NCBI RefSeq assembly: GCF_030209745.1
Contig: NZ_JARVRJ010000001.1
Span: 1 to 64,000 of the forward strand
Origin: Arthrobacter sp. fls2-241-R2A-200
GTDB lineage: Bacteria > Actinomycetota > Actinomycetes > Actinomycetales > Micrococcaceae
Direction of reading: 5' to 3'
Length of the DNA stretch: 64,000 nucleotides
This document shows, one piece after another, positions 17,780-26,239 of this stretch. The notes beneath the pieces were generated by a model. The model was not told the origin of the DNA. It ran no database searches and saw only the letters and a list, made by a program, of their open reading frames with translations. How positions within the stretch are numbered: position 1 is the first letter of the stretch; every line of letters starts with the position of its first letter. The position numbers were made by a program, and so were the translations under genes.

Positions 17780-18217
17780 TTAAGGCAGGGGCCCTTGCGT
17801 GAGGGGGTGGGGGATGGGAGAAACGGCAGGCGTAGCCACAGCAACGTCCGAATCCGAAGGGAACAATTTCTGCACCAGGTCCCGCAAGGCCGCAGGGCGG
17901 AACGGTTTGGAAAGATAGGCTGTGGCGCCGGCTGCAATCCCGTCCAGCTCGTCCCCAGGTTGTGCAAATGCCGTGATCATGATGATGGGAACCTGGGTGA
18001 ACTTCCTGAGGGCCCGCGCTACTTCACGGCCGTCCATGTCGGGAAGTCCGACGTCGAGCGTTATCATCGACGGCGCCGTGGCAGCCGCCGCCAAAAGCCC
18101 GTCAGTGCCGGTTTCCTCAACGCTGACGGAAAAGCCGGCGGAGGAGAGGATCGCCTCAAGCAAACCACCGATGTCCTCATCATCTTCAATGACAAGGCAA
18201 GTGCGGAGCGGCGTCAT
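17780..18217 (-). CDS. Single-domain response regulator (REC only)
   Basis: A 145-aa CheY-like receiver. The acidic pocket is EDDED at residues 11-15, the phospho-acceptor Asp55 is in TLDVGLPDMDG, and Lys104 is in YLSKPF. A short tail without an output domain follows. No histidine kinase is nearby, so it must be phosphorylated in trans. AAGGAGG stands 3 bases before the ATG. It follows the small secreted protein by 50 bases on the same strand and could belong to the SipW transcription unit. Confidence 0.85.
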   Translation of the reverse strand: MTPLRTCLVIEDDEDIGGLLEAILSSAGFSVSVEETGTDGLLAAAATAPSMITLDVGLPDMDGREVARALRKFTQVPIIMITAFAQPGDELDGIAAGATAYLSKPFRPAALRDLVQKLFPSDSDVAVATPAVSPIPHPLTQGPLP

Positions 18218-18267
18218 GGTCCTCCTTGAAAGTCCGGTATCAGTCTACGACGCCGGGCTCAGCAGGA

Positions 18268-18705
18268 CTAGCAGATGAGGGATCCAGTAAGCGCCGTGCC
18301 TGTCCACATTCGCGAGGTCCCGGGGATCTTGTAGTAACCGCGGATCTCGTAGGTCCACGTGCCGATGGTCTCCAAGCCGGAGGTGTATGTTTTCCCGGCG
18401 GCGGTGCTGAGATCCCCGGTGAATTCCAAAACATGTGATCGGTTATAAACCTTGATCTCGTGGTAATTGGCATATGTCACCGTGCTGAATGAGTTCACCG
18501 TAACGGTGGCGCGGCGATTGTTGGCAGTACAACTCATGGAGACGTTCGCGCTCGCAGGTGCGGCGAGTCTAGCCGCCGAATACTGGGGATTGGCGGCGTC
18601 GTTAGAGGTAAACGACGCAAGGGCGGCGGCTGGTGCCGAGAACAGGGCGACGACGACGGCGACGCCGATGGCAGCCAAACGGGGGAGGCGGCGACGGATT
18701 GACAT
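18268..18705 (-). CDS. Small secreted protein next to SipW-type signal peptidase
   Basis: A 145-aa protein beginning with a basic SIRRRLPR stretch, a hydrophobic segment (AAIGVAVVVALFSA) and an A-x-A-like site (ALASFTSNDA), so it is exported. The mature part is Ser/Thr-rich and strand-rich with only two Cys (VSMSCTANN and the C-terminal residue), which could form one disulfide in an immunoglobulin or FN3-like sandwich. The ASFTSNDAANPQYSAARL stretch after cleavage resembles the A-F-T-D start of SipW substrates such as TasA. ATG 18705 has AAGGAG 10 bases upstream. The function is not recognised; a surface or matrix protein is an inference from the neighbour. Confidence 0.72.
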   Translation of the reverse strand: MSIRRRLPRLAAIGVAVVVALFSAPAAALASFTSNDAANPQYSAARLAAPASANVSMSCTANNRRATVTVNSFSTVTYANYHEIKVYNRSHVLEFTGDLSTAAGKTYTSGLETIGTWTYEIRGYYKIPGTSRMWTGTALTGSLIC

Positions 18706-18754
18706 TTCGCTGCGCTCCTTCCGTGGTCTGATTCGTTGTTGTTCTGGGAAATCG

Positions 18755-19417
18755 TTAGGGCTTGTCCGCTGCTGCGGGCGTGGTGGTTTTGCCGGGCTTC
18801 TTGGTCCAGATAGAGGTGAGCATGCCGATGACAAGGACGGCCGGCGCCCCGTAAAGGAGGATATTCATGACAATCGGTGCGCGCAGGGCACGGATAGCGG
18901 CGCCAAGGTACGGGATAGTGAGGACTTCTTTGTCCACGGTTGTGCCTTGCAGCGTCGCAACCCAGGGGTCAACGCCATTGTTGGCGTCCCCCTTGGTCTG
19001 TACAGTGGTGCCGCCGGTGGCCGTGGTGGTGATGTCGGTGATGCGGTGGGTCTCGACGCGTTGATCTTCAACAGGGATGTGATAGGTGATGATGTCTCCA
19101 ACCTTGACGTCCTTGATCGGGGTCGGGACGGTGACCACCACGTCGCCCGGGTTGATCAGGGGCGCCATGGAACCGGTGAGCATAGTGGAGGTGTGGTAGC
19201 CGAGCACGCGTGGGCCGAGGGCAAGAAGCAGGAATGCGAGGGCCGCAAGGATGAGCATGCTGACGCCGATGACCTTCGCGATGGCCCTGACAAGGCGACG
19301 GAAAGTCCCGAGGCTTCTTGCCGGGGCTGCGGGGGTCGCGGTACCTGCTGCGCGCTCGCTGGAGGCGGAACGGCGGCCGGGGAGGGTGCCGTCGGTGATG
19401 CTTGTCAGCGTAGTCAT
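18755..19417 (-). CDS. sipW: Signal peptidase I of the SipW/ER type (S26B)
   Basis: A 220-aa membrane peptidase. It has a cytoplasmic Ala/Arg-rich tail, a first membrane helix at about 47-69, catalytic Ser83 in LTGSMAPLINPGD, and a second helix at about 182-203. In place of the Lys general base of ordinary bacterial signal peptidases, the conserved residue is His124 in ETHRITDI, followed by GDANNGVDPW with the conserved Asp. This Ser-His-Asp set defines the SipW/archaeal/ER class, which in Bacillus processes the biofilm protein TasA. It ends 49 bases before the small secreted protein, its likely substrate. Confidence 0.88.
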   Translation of the reverse strand: MTTLTSITDGTLPGRRSASSERAAGTATPAAPARSLGTFRRLVRAIAKVIGVSMLILAALAFLLLALGPRVLGYHTSTMLTGSMAPLINPGDVVVTVPTPIKDVKVGDIITYHIPVEDQRVETHRITDITTTATGGTTVQTKGDANNGVDPWVATLQGTTVDKEVLTIPYLGAAIRALRAPIVMNILLYGAPAVLVIGMLTSIWTKKPGKTTTPAAADKP

Positions 19418-19570
19418 CTGGGGCCATCCTTTGTTGTAGTGCTCGTCCTCTGCTTTCTCAAGTCTCGATTGGCTGGATCAAGGTGCCCTGCAGCAAACCC
19501 TCAAGACTTGCTCAGGAATCCCGTCGGGGCTGATGGAAAAGGCTTGACAAAGGATGCCAAGGGTCTAATG

Positions 19571-19603
19571 TAAACCATACGGTTATATAACTTTAGAGTT
19601 ATG
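19571..19603. promoter_or_regulatory. Probable ArsR operator and promoter
   Basis: AACCATACGGTTATATAAC and TTTAGAGTTAT form an AT-rich region with a perfect GTTATATAAC palindrome (19582-19591), an AACC-ATA-CGGTT dyad before it and a TAACT-TTA-GAGTTA dyad after it. It lies 18-50 bases before the ArsR start and suits autoregulation. The divergent sipW gene begins about 150 bases away. Confidence 0.6.
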
Positions 19604-19620
19604 AAGGGTAATGGTTCGGT

Positions 19621-19989
19621 ATGGTCGATCAACTTAGTGCAGTCTTTGGCGCCTTAGCTGATCCCACGCGACGGGCGATCCTGCAGCGGCTTTCCCAGGG
19701 TGATGCCCAGGTTTCCGATTTGGCCGCACCTTTCCAGATCAGCCAGCCGGCCATTTCAAAGCACCTCAAGGTCCTTGAGGATGCGGGGCTGATCTCCCGG
19801 AGGCGGATAGCGACCTCCCGGCTGAGCCACCTTGAAGGCCAACCGCTCAAGGAAGCCACTGATTACATGGAGCGGTACAAGAAGTTCTGGGATGAATCGT
19901 TCGACAAGCTCGACGACGCCCTGGCGGCATTGCAGAACGGGATTGGCGACAACAATGAAGACAACGACGGGAGCGGCCGTGATGCCTGA
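19621..19989 (+). CDS. ArsR-family winged-helix repressor
   Basis: A 122-aa regulator with the ArsR pattern ALADPTRRAILQRLSQGDAQV, QISQPAISKHLKVLEDAGLI and a C-terminal helix (DYMERYKKFWDESFDKLDDAL). There are no Cys or His clusters, so it is not a metal sensor of the classic type. It belongs to the group that pairs with AHSA1-like SRPBCC proteins. It overlaps the SRPBCC gene by 8 bases. Confidence 0.88.
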   Translation: MVDQLSAVFGALADPTRRAILQRLSQGDAQVSDLAAPFQISQPAISKHLKVLEDAGLISRRRIATSRLSHLEGQPLKEATDYMERYKKFWDESFDKLDDALAALQNGIGDNNEDNDGSGRDA

Positions 19990-20455
19990 ATACCACCAAC
20001 GTGAAGTTACCGACCGTGACGTGTTCGTCTCACGCTCTTTCAATGCTCCAAGGGACGTGGTGTGGCGCTTCTGGACCGAACCCGAATTGCTGACGAGTTG
20101 GTTTGGCCCGTCCGGAGTCACTGTGGCCGCGGAGAGCGTCGTGGTAGAACTTGCGGAAGGTGGACGATGGGAACTCGATATGCAGGACCCGGCAAACGGA
20201 AGCGTGCACCCGATCCGCGGCCGCATCCTTCATTGGCAGGCGCCCGAGTTCCTCGAGATCCAGATGTCGGCTGAAACGTCAGTGGGAGCAGTCGACGGCG
20301 TAGTCCTTCGGCTTGAGTTCCATGATCACGGACACAAGACACGTATGACCCTGCACCAAGGCCCATTCAGCGAAGAGCTCCGCGACATGACGCTGGCCGG
20401 ATGGGTCCTAGCATTCTCCACGCTCGACACCATCCTCGAAAGGTACGCCTCATGA
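19982..20455 (+). CDS. SRPBCC (AHSA1-like) protein paired with ArsR
   Basis: A 157-aa member of the activator-of-Hsp90-ATPase-like group. The N-terminal FVSRSFNAPRDVVWRFWTEP and LLTSWFGPSGVT motifs are diagnostic, with a strand-rich middle and a C-terminal helix (GWVLAFSTLDTILERYAS). The ArsR-AHSA1 pair is very common in actinobacteria, and the ligand is unknown. ATG 19982 overlaps the ArsR stop, and its own stop overlaps the hydrolase ATG, so the three genes are tightly coupled. Confidence 0.88.
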   Translation: MPEYHQREVTDRDVFVSRSFNAPRDVVWRFWTEPELLTSWFGPSGVTVAAESVVVELAEGGRWELDMQDPANGSVHPIRGRILHWQAPEFLEIQMSAETSVGAVDGVVLRLEFHDHGHKTRMTLHQGPFSEELRDMTLAGWVLAFSTLDTILERYAS

Positions 20456-21267
20456 CAACAACGACCCCCAGCTCCCTGGTGGAAGCCATCACCTCCGTCG
20501 ATGGCACCACCATTTCAGTGGAACATCTGGGCAGTGGCCCGGCTTTGGTGTTGGTCGATGGAGCTTTTTGCGGCAGGTCCTTCGGCCCCTCCAGAGCCCT
20601 CGCCAACGCGCTGGCAGAATCCTACACGGTGTATTTTTACGATCGCCGTGGCCGTGGAGACAGCACTGATACCGCACCGTACGCCGTGGAACGGGAGGTC
20701 GAGGACCTCGCGGCCGTACTCCAACACGCAGGTGGCAACGCTTTCGTGTACGGCATCTCATCCGGGGCGGCGCTGGCCCTCGAAACCGCTGCAGCGGGGG
20801 TGCCTATGCGGGGGCTAGCCACATACGAGGCTCCCTACACCGGGGTGGGCTCCCACGCAGACTCTCCCGTGGACCATGCCGCCCACCTCAAGGAACTCCT
20901 GGCCGAAAACAAAAGAGGTGCCATGGTGTCCTACTTCCTCGTGAAGATGATCGGTGTGCCCGCCTTCGTCCCCATCATGCTCCGGCTGATGCCCAAGGTG
21001 TGGGCAAGCCAAAAGAGTGCGGCCAACACTTTGCCCTACGAGGTCGAAGTCTGCAACAACTTCACGGCGCCTGTCCAAAGGCTCGCGGCGGTAGGCGTTC
21101 CTACGCTGGTGATGGTGGGTAGCAAGGCAGCCCCGGCAATGTCCGCCGCCCAGCGAGCGATCGCTGCCGCTGTCCCCCGAGCGGTTCACCGCACTCTCGA
21201 TGGCCAGACCCATCAGGTGTCTGCCAAGGCCATCGCGGAAGAACTGAGGGGTTTTTTCCTTCCCTGA
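20452..21267 (+). CDS. Alpha/beta hydrolase
   Basis: A 271-aa alpha/beta-hydrolase-fold protein. FYDRRGRGDS follows strand 4, the nucleophile elbow is YGISSGAAL (G-x-S-x-G), and the catalytic His is probably in DGQTHQVS close to the C terminus. The substrate cannot be told from sequence. Its ATG overlaps the SRPBCC stop (ATGA), so it is the third gene of the ArsR operon. Confidence 0.88.
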   Translation: MTTTTPSSLVEAITSVDGTTISVEHLGSGPALVLVDGAFCGRSFGPSRALANALAESYTVYFYDRRGRGDSTDTAPYAVEREVEDLAAVLQHAGGNAFVYGISSGAALALETAAAGVPMRGLATYEAPYTGVGSHADSPVDHAAHLKELLAENKRGAMVSYFLVKMIGVPAFVPIMLRLMPKVWASQKSAANTLPYEVEVCNNFTAPVQRLAAVGVPTLVMVGSKAAPAMSAAQRAIAAAVPRAVHRTLDGQTHQVSAKAIAEELRGFFLP

Positions 21268-21406
21268 GCAACCGGGGATTGACTGACGAGCGTTCGGCGT
21301 TTTCCACAGGCAGGGGTCCGGAGAACGCCCGCGGGCCGGCGGCGCGCTAGGCTGGAGGGGTCGGCTGAAGCAAGTGGCCGCAGGTCCAACCAAGCGGAGC
21401 CATTCA

Positions 21407-23083
21407 ATGTCCGACGATCTTGCCTTGGGCGCGCTTGCAGCGTCCTCCTTCTCACTACCGTCGTTGCGCGATGGTCAACTCAAGGGCATGACCGCCCTCG
21501 TCGAAGGCCGCGATGTGCTCGCCGTGATGCCCACAGGGTACGGAAAATCCGCCACCTACCAAGTGGCGGCCCGGTATCTTCACAACGCCACTGGACGCCC
21601 CGCCGTCGTGGTTTCGCCTTTGATCGCGTTGCAGGAAGACCAGCTGGACGGGCTGGAGGAGGATCTTGGCGGTGGGGCAGCCGTCGCCATCAATTCCTCG
21701 CACAGCGATTCGGAGGTGGAGGCCGCGTGGCAGGCAGCGGAGTCCGGGGAGGTCACTTATCTCTTCCTCGCACCCGAGCAACTGGCCAAGCAGGAAACCG
21801 TTGATCGCCTCGCCAAGCTGGGCATCACACTATTCGTGGTCGATGAAGCCCATTGTGTGTCCTCATGGGGCCACGATTTCCGGCCCGATTACCTCAACCT
21901 GGGACATGTTCGGGAGCGTTTGGGCAACCCGCCGGTAGCTGCGCTCACCGCCACTGCCTCGCCCCCTGTGCGTGATGAGATCGTGGAGCGGCTGGGGATG
22001 ACGAATCCGCTCCTGATTGTCCGCGGGTTCGACCGGCCCAACATCTCTTTGGAGGTGGTCCGGCACCACGAGGACAAGGCAAAGAGGCGGAAGGTGGTGG
22101 AACAAGTCTCCGAACTCGCCGCGGCGGGCGGGATCGGCTTGGTGTACGCCGCCACCCGCAAGGACACTGAGAAGTACGCGGAGAAGTTGGCTAAGGCCGG
22201 CCTACGGGCCGCCGCCTACCACGCGGGACGGTCGCCAGCCGAGCGGGAAAGCATCCATGAGGGGTTCCTGCAGGATCAGTTCGACGTCGTCGTTGCCACC
22301 ACAGCCTTCGGCATGGGCATTGACAAGCCGAATGTCAGGTTCGTTGTCCATGCCGATATTCCGGAGTCCTTGGACGCCTACTACCAGGAGATCGGCAGGG
22401 CAGGTCGCGACGGCGAACCGGCCACAGCAATCCTGCACTATCGCGCCGAGGACCTGGGACTTCGAAAATTCTTTGGCACCCACGCTCCGGATGCGGAGGC
22501 CCTCACGGCCCTGCTGAAAGTCCTGAAGTCAGCCGGCGCGCCGGCTACGAAGAGTGCCTTGGCTGAGCTGACGGGGTTCCCGCCCAGGAAGGTCACGGGC
22601 CTCGTGAACCAACTCGAAGAAGCCGGCGCCGTCGTATTAGGGAAACGGGGGGTCCGGCTAAAGTCCACGTCCAAATTGTCCACACTGGTGGACCGCGCGA
22701 TTGAACTTGGCCAGGCCCGCCAGCGCATCGACCAGTCGCGGCTGATGATGATCCGCGGTTATGCCGAGACCGACACCTGCCGCCGGCAGTTCTTGCTGGG
22801 CTACTTCGGGGAAGACATGCCCGAGCCCTGCGGTCACTGCGATGCTTGCTCCGATGCGGCCAACCGTGGCGGCGACGCGTCCCACCATAGTGAGGAGGGC
22901 ACCGACGACGCCGTGGCGGACGAGCAGTTCCCGGTGCAATCATCCGTGATCCACAAGGAGTGGGGTCCGGGTTTGGTCATGCGTCACGAGGACGACGTCA
23001 TGACCGTCCTGTTCGAGCAGGAGGGCTATAAGACCCTGTCTCGAACCGCCGTCGTGGAGAAAGAACTGCTGAAACCCGCTTAG
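21407..23083 (+). CDS. recQ: ATP-dependent DNA helicase RecQ
   Basis: A 558-aa superfamily II helicase that unwinds DNA 3' to 5' in recombination and repair. Walker A is VMPTGYGKSATYQ near residue 42, the DEAH box is VVDEAHCVSSWGHDFRPDY, motif V is ATTAFGMGIDKPNVRFV, and motif VI is YYQEIGRAGRDGEPA. The Zn-binding CRRQFLL and EPCGHCDAC Cys residues are near 460-485. After this the protein has a winged-helix part reordered relative to E. coli RecQ. It ends with a short SVIHKEWGPGLVMRHEDDVMTVLF-like segment (DUF3553 type) in place of an HRDC domain. The 3' end overlaps the convergent nnrD by 4 bases. Confidence 0.92.
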   Translation: MSDDLALGALAASSFSLPSLRDGQLKGMTALVEGRDVLAVMPTGYGKSATYQVAARYLHNATGRPAVVVSPLIALQEDQLDGLEEDLGGGAAVAINSSHSDSEVEAAWQAAESGEVTYLFLAPEQLAKQETVDRLAKLGITLFVVDEAHCVSSWGHDFRPDYLNLGHVRERLGNPPVAALTATASPPVRDEIVERLGMTNPLLIVRGFDRPNISLEVVRHHEDKAKRRKVVEQVSELAAAGGIGLVYAATRKDTEKYAEKLAKAGLRAAAYHAGRSPAERESIHEGFLQDQFDVVVATTAFGMGIDKPNVRFVVHADIPESLDAYYQEIGRAGRDGEPATAILHYRAEDLGLRKFFGTHAPDAEALTALLKVLKSAGAPATKSALAELTGFPPRKVTGLVNQLEEAGAVVLGKRGVRLKSTSKLSTLVDRAIELGQARQRIDQSRLMMIRGYAETDTCRRQFLLGYFGEDMPEPCGHCDACSDAANRGGDASHHSEEGTDDAVADEQFPVQSSVIHKEWGPGLVMRHEDDVMTVLFEQEGYKTLSRTAVVEKELLKPA

Positions 23084-24012
23084 TTAAGCTCCAACATGAG
23101 GGCCGGAATCTCATCGGCAAGCTCGCGGGCCAGGAAACCGAGGGGTCCGAGCTTGCTCGCCAATCGGTCGGCCGCGGCAGCGTGAAGATGCGTCCCCCAA
23201 CAGGCTGCCTGCACGCCGCTGGTTCCCCGCGCGCGCAGCCCTGCGATGGCGCCTGCTAGGACGTCCCCGCTGCCCGAGGTTCCCAGCCCGCCGTGCCCGG
23301 TGGTGATCTTCCACAATTCCGGGGAGCCCGCTGACTCCTCCGGGCCTGCTGACTCCACGGAGCCTCGGCTCACCGTTCCGGCGATGATGCCCTGGCAGCT
23401 CACCACGGCATCGAAGCGGCGGGCGATTGCAGCCACATCCGCTTCCAGGTCCTCGACATCCCTGCCCAGGAGAACACCGGCCTCTGTGGGATTCGGCGTG
23501 AGGATGAGCCGGCCCCGCCAAGGCCCGATCATGTCCTCCACCCTCGTGAGTCCGGCCAATGCGTAGGCGTCCAGTAGGATCGCAGGGCCGTCCCCGCCGT
23601 CGCCCTCTTCGCGTTCCAGCAGGCCTCTCAGGAGTACTTCGGTCAGGTCCAAGTCATCGAGTCCCGGACCGATCAATAGTGCGTCGGCTCGGTCAACATA
23701 GGAAGCTATGGACTCCAACCCTTCGCCGGTCAACGACCCCTCTGCTGTTTCCGGCATGGCCATGGCTCCGCATTCGGGCAGGGCAACTCCCACATGGACC
23801 GCCACGGAACCGGCGACAGCCATGGTCAGCTTCCCGGCCCCTGCGCGAAGGGCTGCCGTGCCGGCGAGCAACGCTGCCCCAGGTGTCGCCCGGGCTCCGC
23901 CAAGGACCAACACCGAGCCGCGCGAGTACTTGTCACTTCCCGGAGCCGGCAAGTCCCAGTCCCGAAGCAGTGACGGCGTTACGAGCGTGGGCTGGCTACT
24001 GGGGGTGGACAT
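23080..24012 (-). CDS. nnrD: ADP-dependent NAD(P)H-hydrate dehydratase
   Basis: A 310-aa CARKD/YjeF C-terminal-domain protein that repairs hydrated NADH or NADPH using ADP. The family motifs are KYSRGSVLVLGGARATPGAALL near the N terminus, LIGPGLDD, LTPNPTEAGVLLGR, and the phosphate-binding GSGDVLAGAIAG near the C terminus. The partner epimerase domain (NnrE) is not fused here. ATG 24012 has GGAGG 8 bases upstream; ATG 24018 is in frame. It overlaps the histidine phosphatase stop by about 17 bases. Confidence 0.92.
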   Translation of the reverse strand: MSTPSSQPTLVTPSLLRDWDLPAPGSDKYSRGSVLVLGGARATPGAALLAGTAALRAGAGKLTMAVAGSVAVHVGVALPECGAMAMPETAEGSLTGEGLESIASYVDRADALLIGPGLDDLDLTEVLLRGLLEREEGDGGDGPAILLDAYALAGLTRVEDMIGPWRGRLILTPNPTEAGVLLGRDVEDLEADVAAIARRFDAVVSCQGIIAGTVSRGSVESAGPEESAGSPELWKITTGHGGLGTSGSGDVLAGAIAGLRARGTSGVQAACWGTHLHAAAADRLASKLGPLGFLARELADEIPALMLELN

Positions 24013-24772
24013 TGGCATCCCCTCCGTGCTCGGTGACCGCCACGTTCTGCTCGGTCAGGTGGTCGGCAACGTTGAAGCTTTCCAGTGTCCAAGGGCCGAC
24101 TCCGGACGGCCGCACGAAACGCGTAACGGATGCATTTAACACAGACGTGCTCGATGCGAGGTCCAGGATTTCCTTCTCAGACATGCCCTCAAGGACGTAT
24201 CGAACCAGCAGGATCAGAGCATCGTGGCACACGAGCATCAGCCGTTGACCACGGGCTGGATTATCCAGTTCGTTCAGGATGGAGCGCAGCCGGAGGGCAA
24301 CATCAGCCCACGACTCGCCCCCTGGCGGCCGGTAGTACAGCTTGCCAAGCCAAAGCCGCCGCTCGGCCTCCTCGGGGTACCGCTTGTCGACGCCGCGCCC
24401 CGTGAGCCGGTCGAGGATGCCCAGTTCCCGGTCGCGGAGCCGCTCGTCTGTGGTGACGGTGACCGGCCAGCCTGCGACTTCGACGGCGATGCGGGCCGTT
24501 TGCTGTGCCCGCGCGTAGGGCGATGAGATCACGACGTCGGGACAGAGCTCGGGGGAGATGCGGGACAAAGCAACTCCGAGGGCTTTGGCCTGCTCTTGCC
24601 CGACGTCGGACAGGTGCACGTCCGGGTCCCGGGCAGGTACGTCGATGACCTCTGCTCCGGCGATGCGGGCCTCGGTGGCCGCGACATTGCCTTCACTCTC
24701 TCCATGCCTGACAAGCAGCAACTCAACAGGGCCCGCCCCATGCGCTACGTCTGAAATCCCGATCTCCTCCAA
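23996..24772 (-). CDS. Histidine phosphatase (phosphoglycerate mutase-like)
   Basis: A 258-aa branch-1 histidine phosphatase. The phospho-acceptor is in LLLVRHGESEGN, the acid residue region is RDRELGILDRLTGRG, and the second His is in LVCHDALILL. It could be a phosphatase or mutase; the substrate is unknown. The TTG start at 24772 is used because it gives the longest frame with no better signal. A TTG immediately before LLVRHGE would be the shortest plausible start. Co-transcribed with nnrD. Confidence 0.82.
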   Translation of the reverse strand: MEEIGISDVAHGAGPVELLLVRHGESEGNVAATEARIAGAEVIDVPARDPDVHLSDVGQEQAKALGVALSRISPELCPDVVISSPYARAQQTARIAVEVAGWPVTVTTDERLRDRELGILDRLTGRGVDKRYPEEAERRLWLGKLYYRPPGGESWADVALRLRSILNELDNPARGQRLMLVCHDALILLVRYVLEGMSEKEILDLASSTSVLNASVTRFVRPSGVGPWTLESFNVADHLTEQNVAVTEHGGDANVHPQ

Positions 24773-24911
24773 GAGTGACCACCCCTTCGAATGCCCGCAT
24801 GCTTCGGTTTACTATCCTCGTGCGTACCCACCGGTCCGAAAAGTAAACGGGCGACGCCGGCCTGCCGCAGACCCCCTGTTGCCGGGACGGCAGGTGAAGT
24901 ATGTTGCTGAG

Positions 24912-26189
24912 ATGGAGGACACATACCAAGTCATTGTGGTCGGAGCCGGATTTGCAGGGGTCGCAGCAGCCAAGGAGCTGGGCCGCAAAGGTATACGCGT
25001 CCTGCTGATCGACTCAAACAGTTACCACCAATTCCAACCGCTCCTGTATCAGGTTGCCACGTCCCAGATCGGCGTTTCGGCCATCGCCCGTCCATTGCGG
25101 TCCGTTTTCCGCAGGTTGAGCAGTGTCAGGGTGTTGACGGCGAAGGTGTCATCGGTCGATGTGCACCAAAAGTCCGTCACCACCGCGGACGGCAGGGTAT
25201 GGCGGGCAGAGATCCTGGTTATCGCCGTGGGCGCCGTGCCCAACTTCTTCAACACTCCCGGGGCTGAAGAGTTCGCATACCCGCTGTACTCGGTCACTGA
25301 TGCCACCCGCCTGGGCTCCGGTCTCACCCGGCTTCTTGATCAGGCGGACAGAAGTCTCGATGCAGCGGTGGACGTGGTGGTGGTGGGAGGCGGTCCCACC
25401 GGCGTCGAGACCGCTGGTGCCATGGCCGAGAACGTCAAGTACGTAGTGGGAAAGTATTTCTCGCCCGAACTCGCAGCCCGCTGCCGGGTTCACCTGGTGG
25501 ATATGGTTCCCAGCGTCCTGAACGTGTTCTCCCCGAAATCCCAAAAGTATGCCGCTGAGCACCTGCAAAAAGTCGGTGTCCAGTTGCATATGGGAGTCGG
25601 TGTCACCGAAGTGCGGGCCGACGGGGTAAAGCTTGCAGACGAAAGCTTTGTGCCTGCACGGATCGTGGTGTGGGCCGGCGGTTTGAAGGCAGGGGACCTG
25701 ATCGCCGGATCAGGCCTGTCGCAGGGCCGGGGCGGCCGGATCGATGTTCAACCGGACCTGACAGCTCCCGACGTCGACGGCGTTTACGTTATTGGGGACG
25801 CCGCGAACATTACCGACTCGACCGGCGCAAAGCTGCCCCAGCTGGGTTCGGTGGCGCAGCAGGCCGGCAAGTGGGCCGCGGCCAACATCATCGCTGACCT
25901 GAACGGGGACGAACGGAAACCATTCCACTACGTTGACAAGGGGTACATGGCGATGGTCGGGCGCGGTGCAGCCGTAGCGGAGCTCGGACGCAAACGACTC
26001 CAGTTGCAGGGCCCCTTTGCGTTTTTGTCGTGGCTCTTGGTGCACCTTGCCTTGTTGTCCGGGACACAACAAAAAGTCCGAGCCTTGTTTTCCTGGCTCA
26101 ACGGGTACCTCCTCCACAGCCCCGCGCAGGTGGTTGTCAGTGGCCCGTTCGAGAAGGAATCTGACCCTCCCGCCGCAGACAACCCGTAG
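24912..26189 (+). CDS. Type II NADH dehydrogenase (NDH-2-like)
   Basis: A 425-aa single-subunit flavoprotein that passes electrons from NADH to quinone at the inner face of the membrane without pumping protons. The FAD dinucleotide fold is VIVVGAGFAGVAAAKEL at residues 8-24, the NAD fold VVVVGGGPTGVETAGAM, and the FAD C-terminal GVYVIGDAAN. A hydrophobic C-terminal helix with WLLVHLALLSG is typical of membrane attachment. ATG 24912 is chosen because the fold begins right after it, although its ribosome site is weak and GTG 24894 is possible. Confidence 0.88.
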   Translation: MEDTYQVIVVGAGFAGVAAAKELGRKGIRVLLIDSNSYHQFQPLLYQVATSQIGVSAIARPLRSVFRRLSSVRVLTAKVSSVDVHQKSVTTADGRVWRAEILVIAVGAVPNFFNTPGAEEFAYPLYSVTDATRLGSGLTRLLDQADRSLDAAVDVVVVGGGPTGVETAGAMAENVKYVVGKYFSPELAARCRVHLVDMVPSVLNVFSPKSQKYAAEHLQKVGVQLHMGVGVTEVRADGVKLADESFVPARIVVWAGGLKAGDLIAGSGLSQGRGGRIDVQPDLTAPDVDGVYVIGDAANITDSTGAKLPQLGSVAQQAGKWAAANIIADLNGDERKPFHYVDKGYMAMVGRGAAVAELGRKRLQLQGPFAFLSWLLVHLALLSGTQQKVRALFSWLNGYLLHSPAQVVVSGPFEKESDPPAADNP

Positions 26190-26239
26190 TCGGCGGCCCG
26201 GTCACGGCGATGCCTTCAGCCCGGAGTTACCCGCGGGGG

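Noticed and set aside
24558..24911. N-terminal extension of NDH-2
   Set aside because: Overlaps the histidine phosphatase gene antisense; the FAD fold starts directly after ATG 24912.
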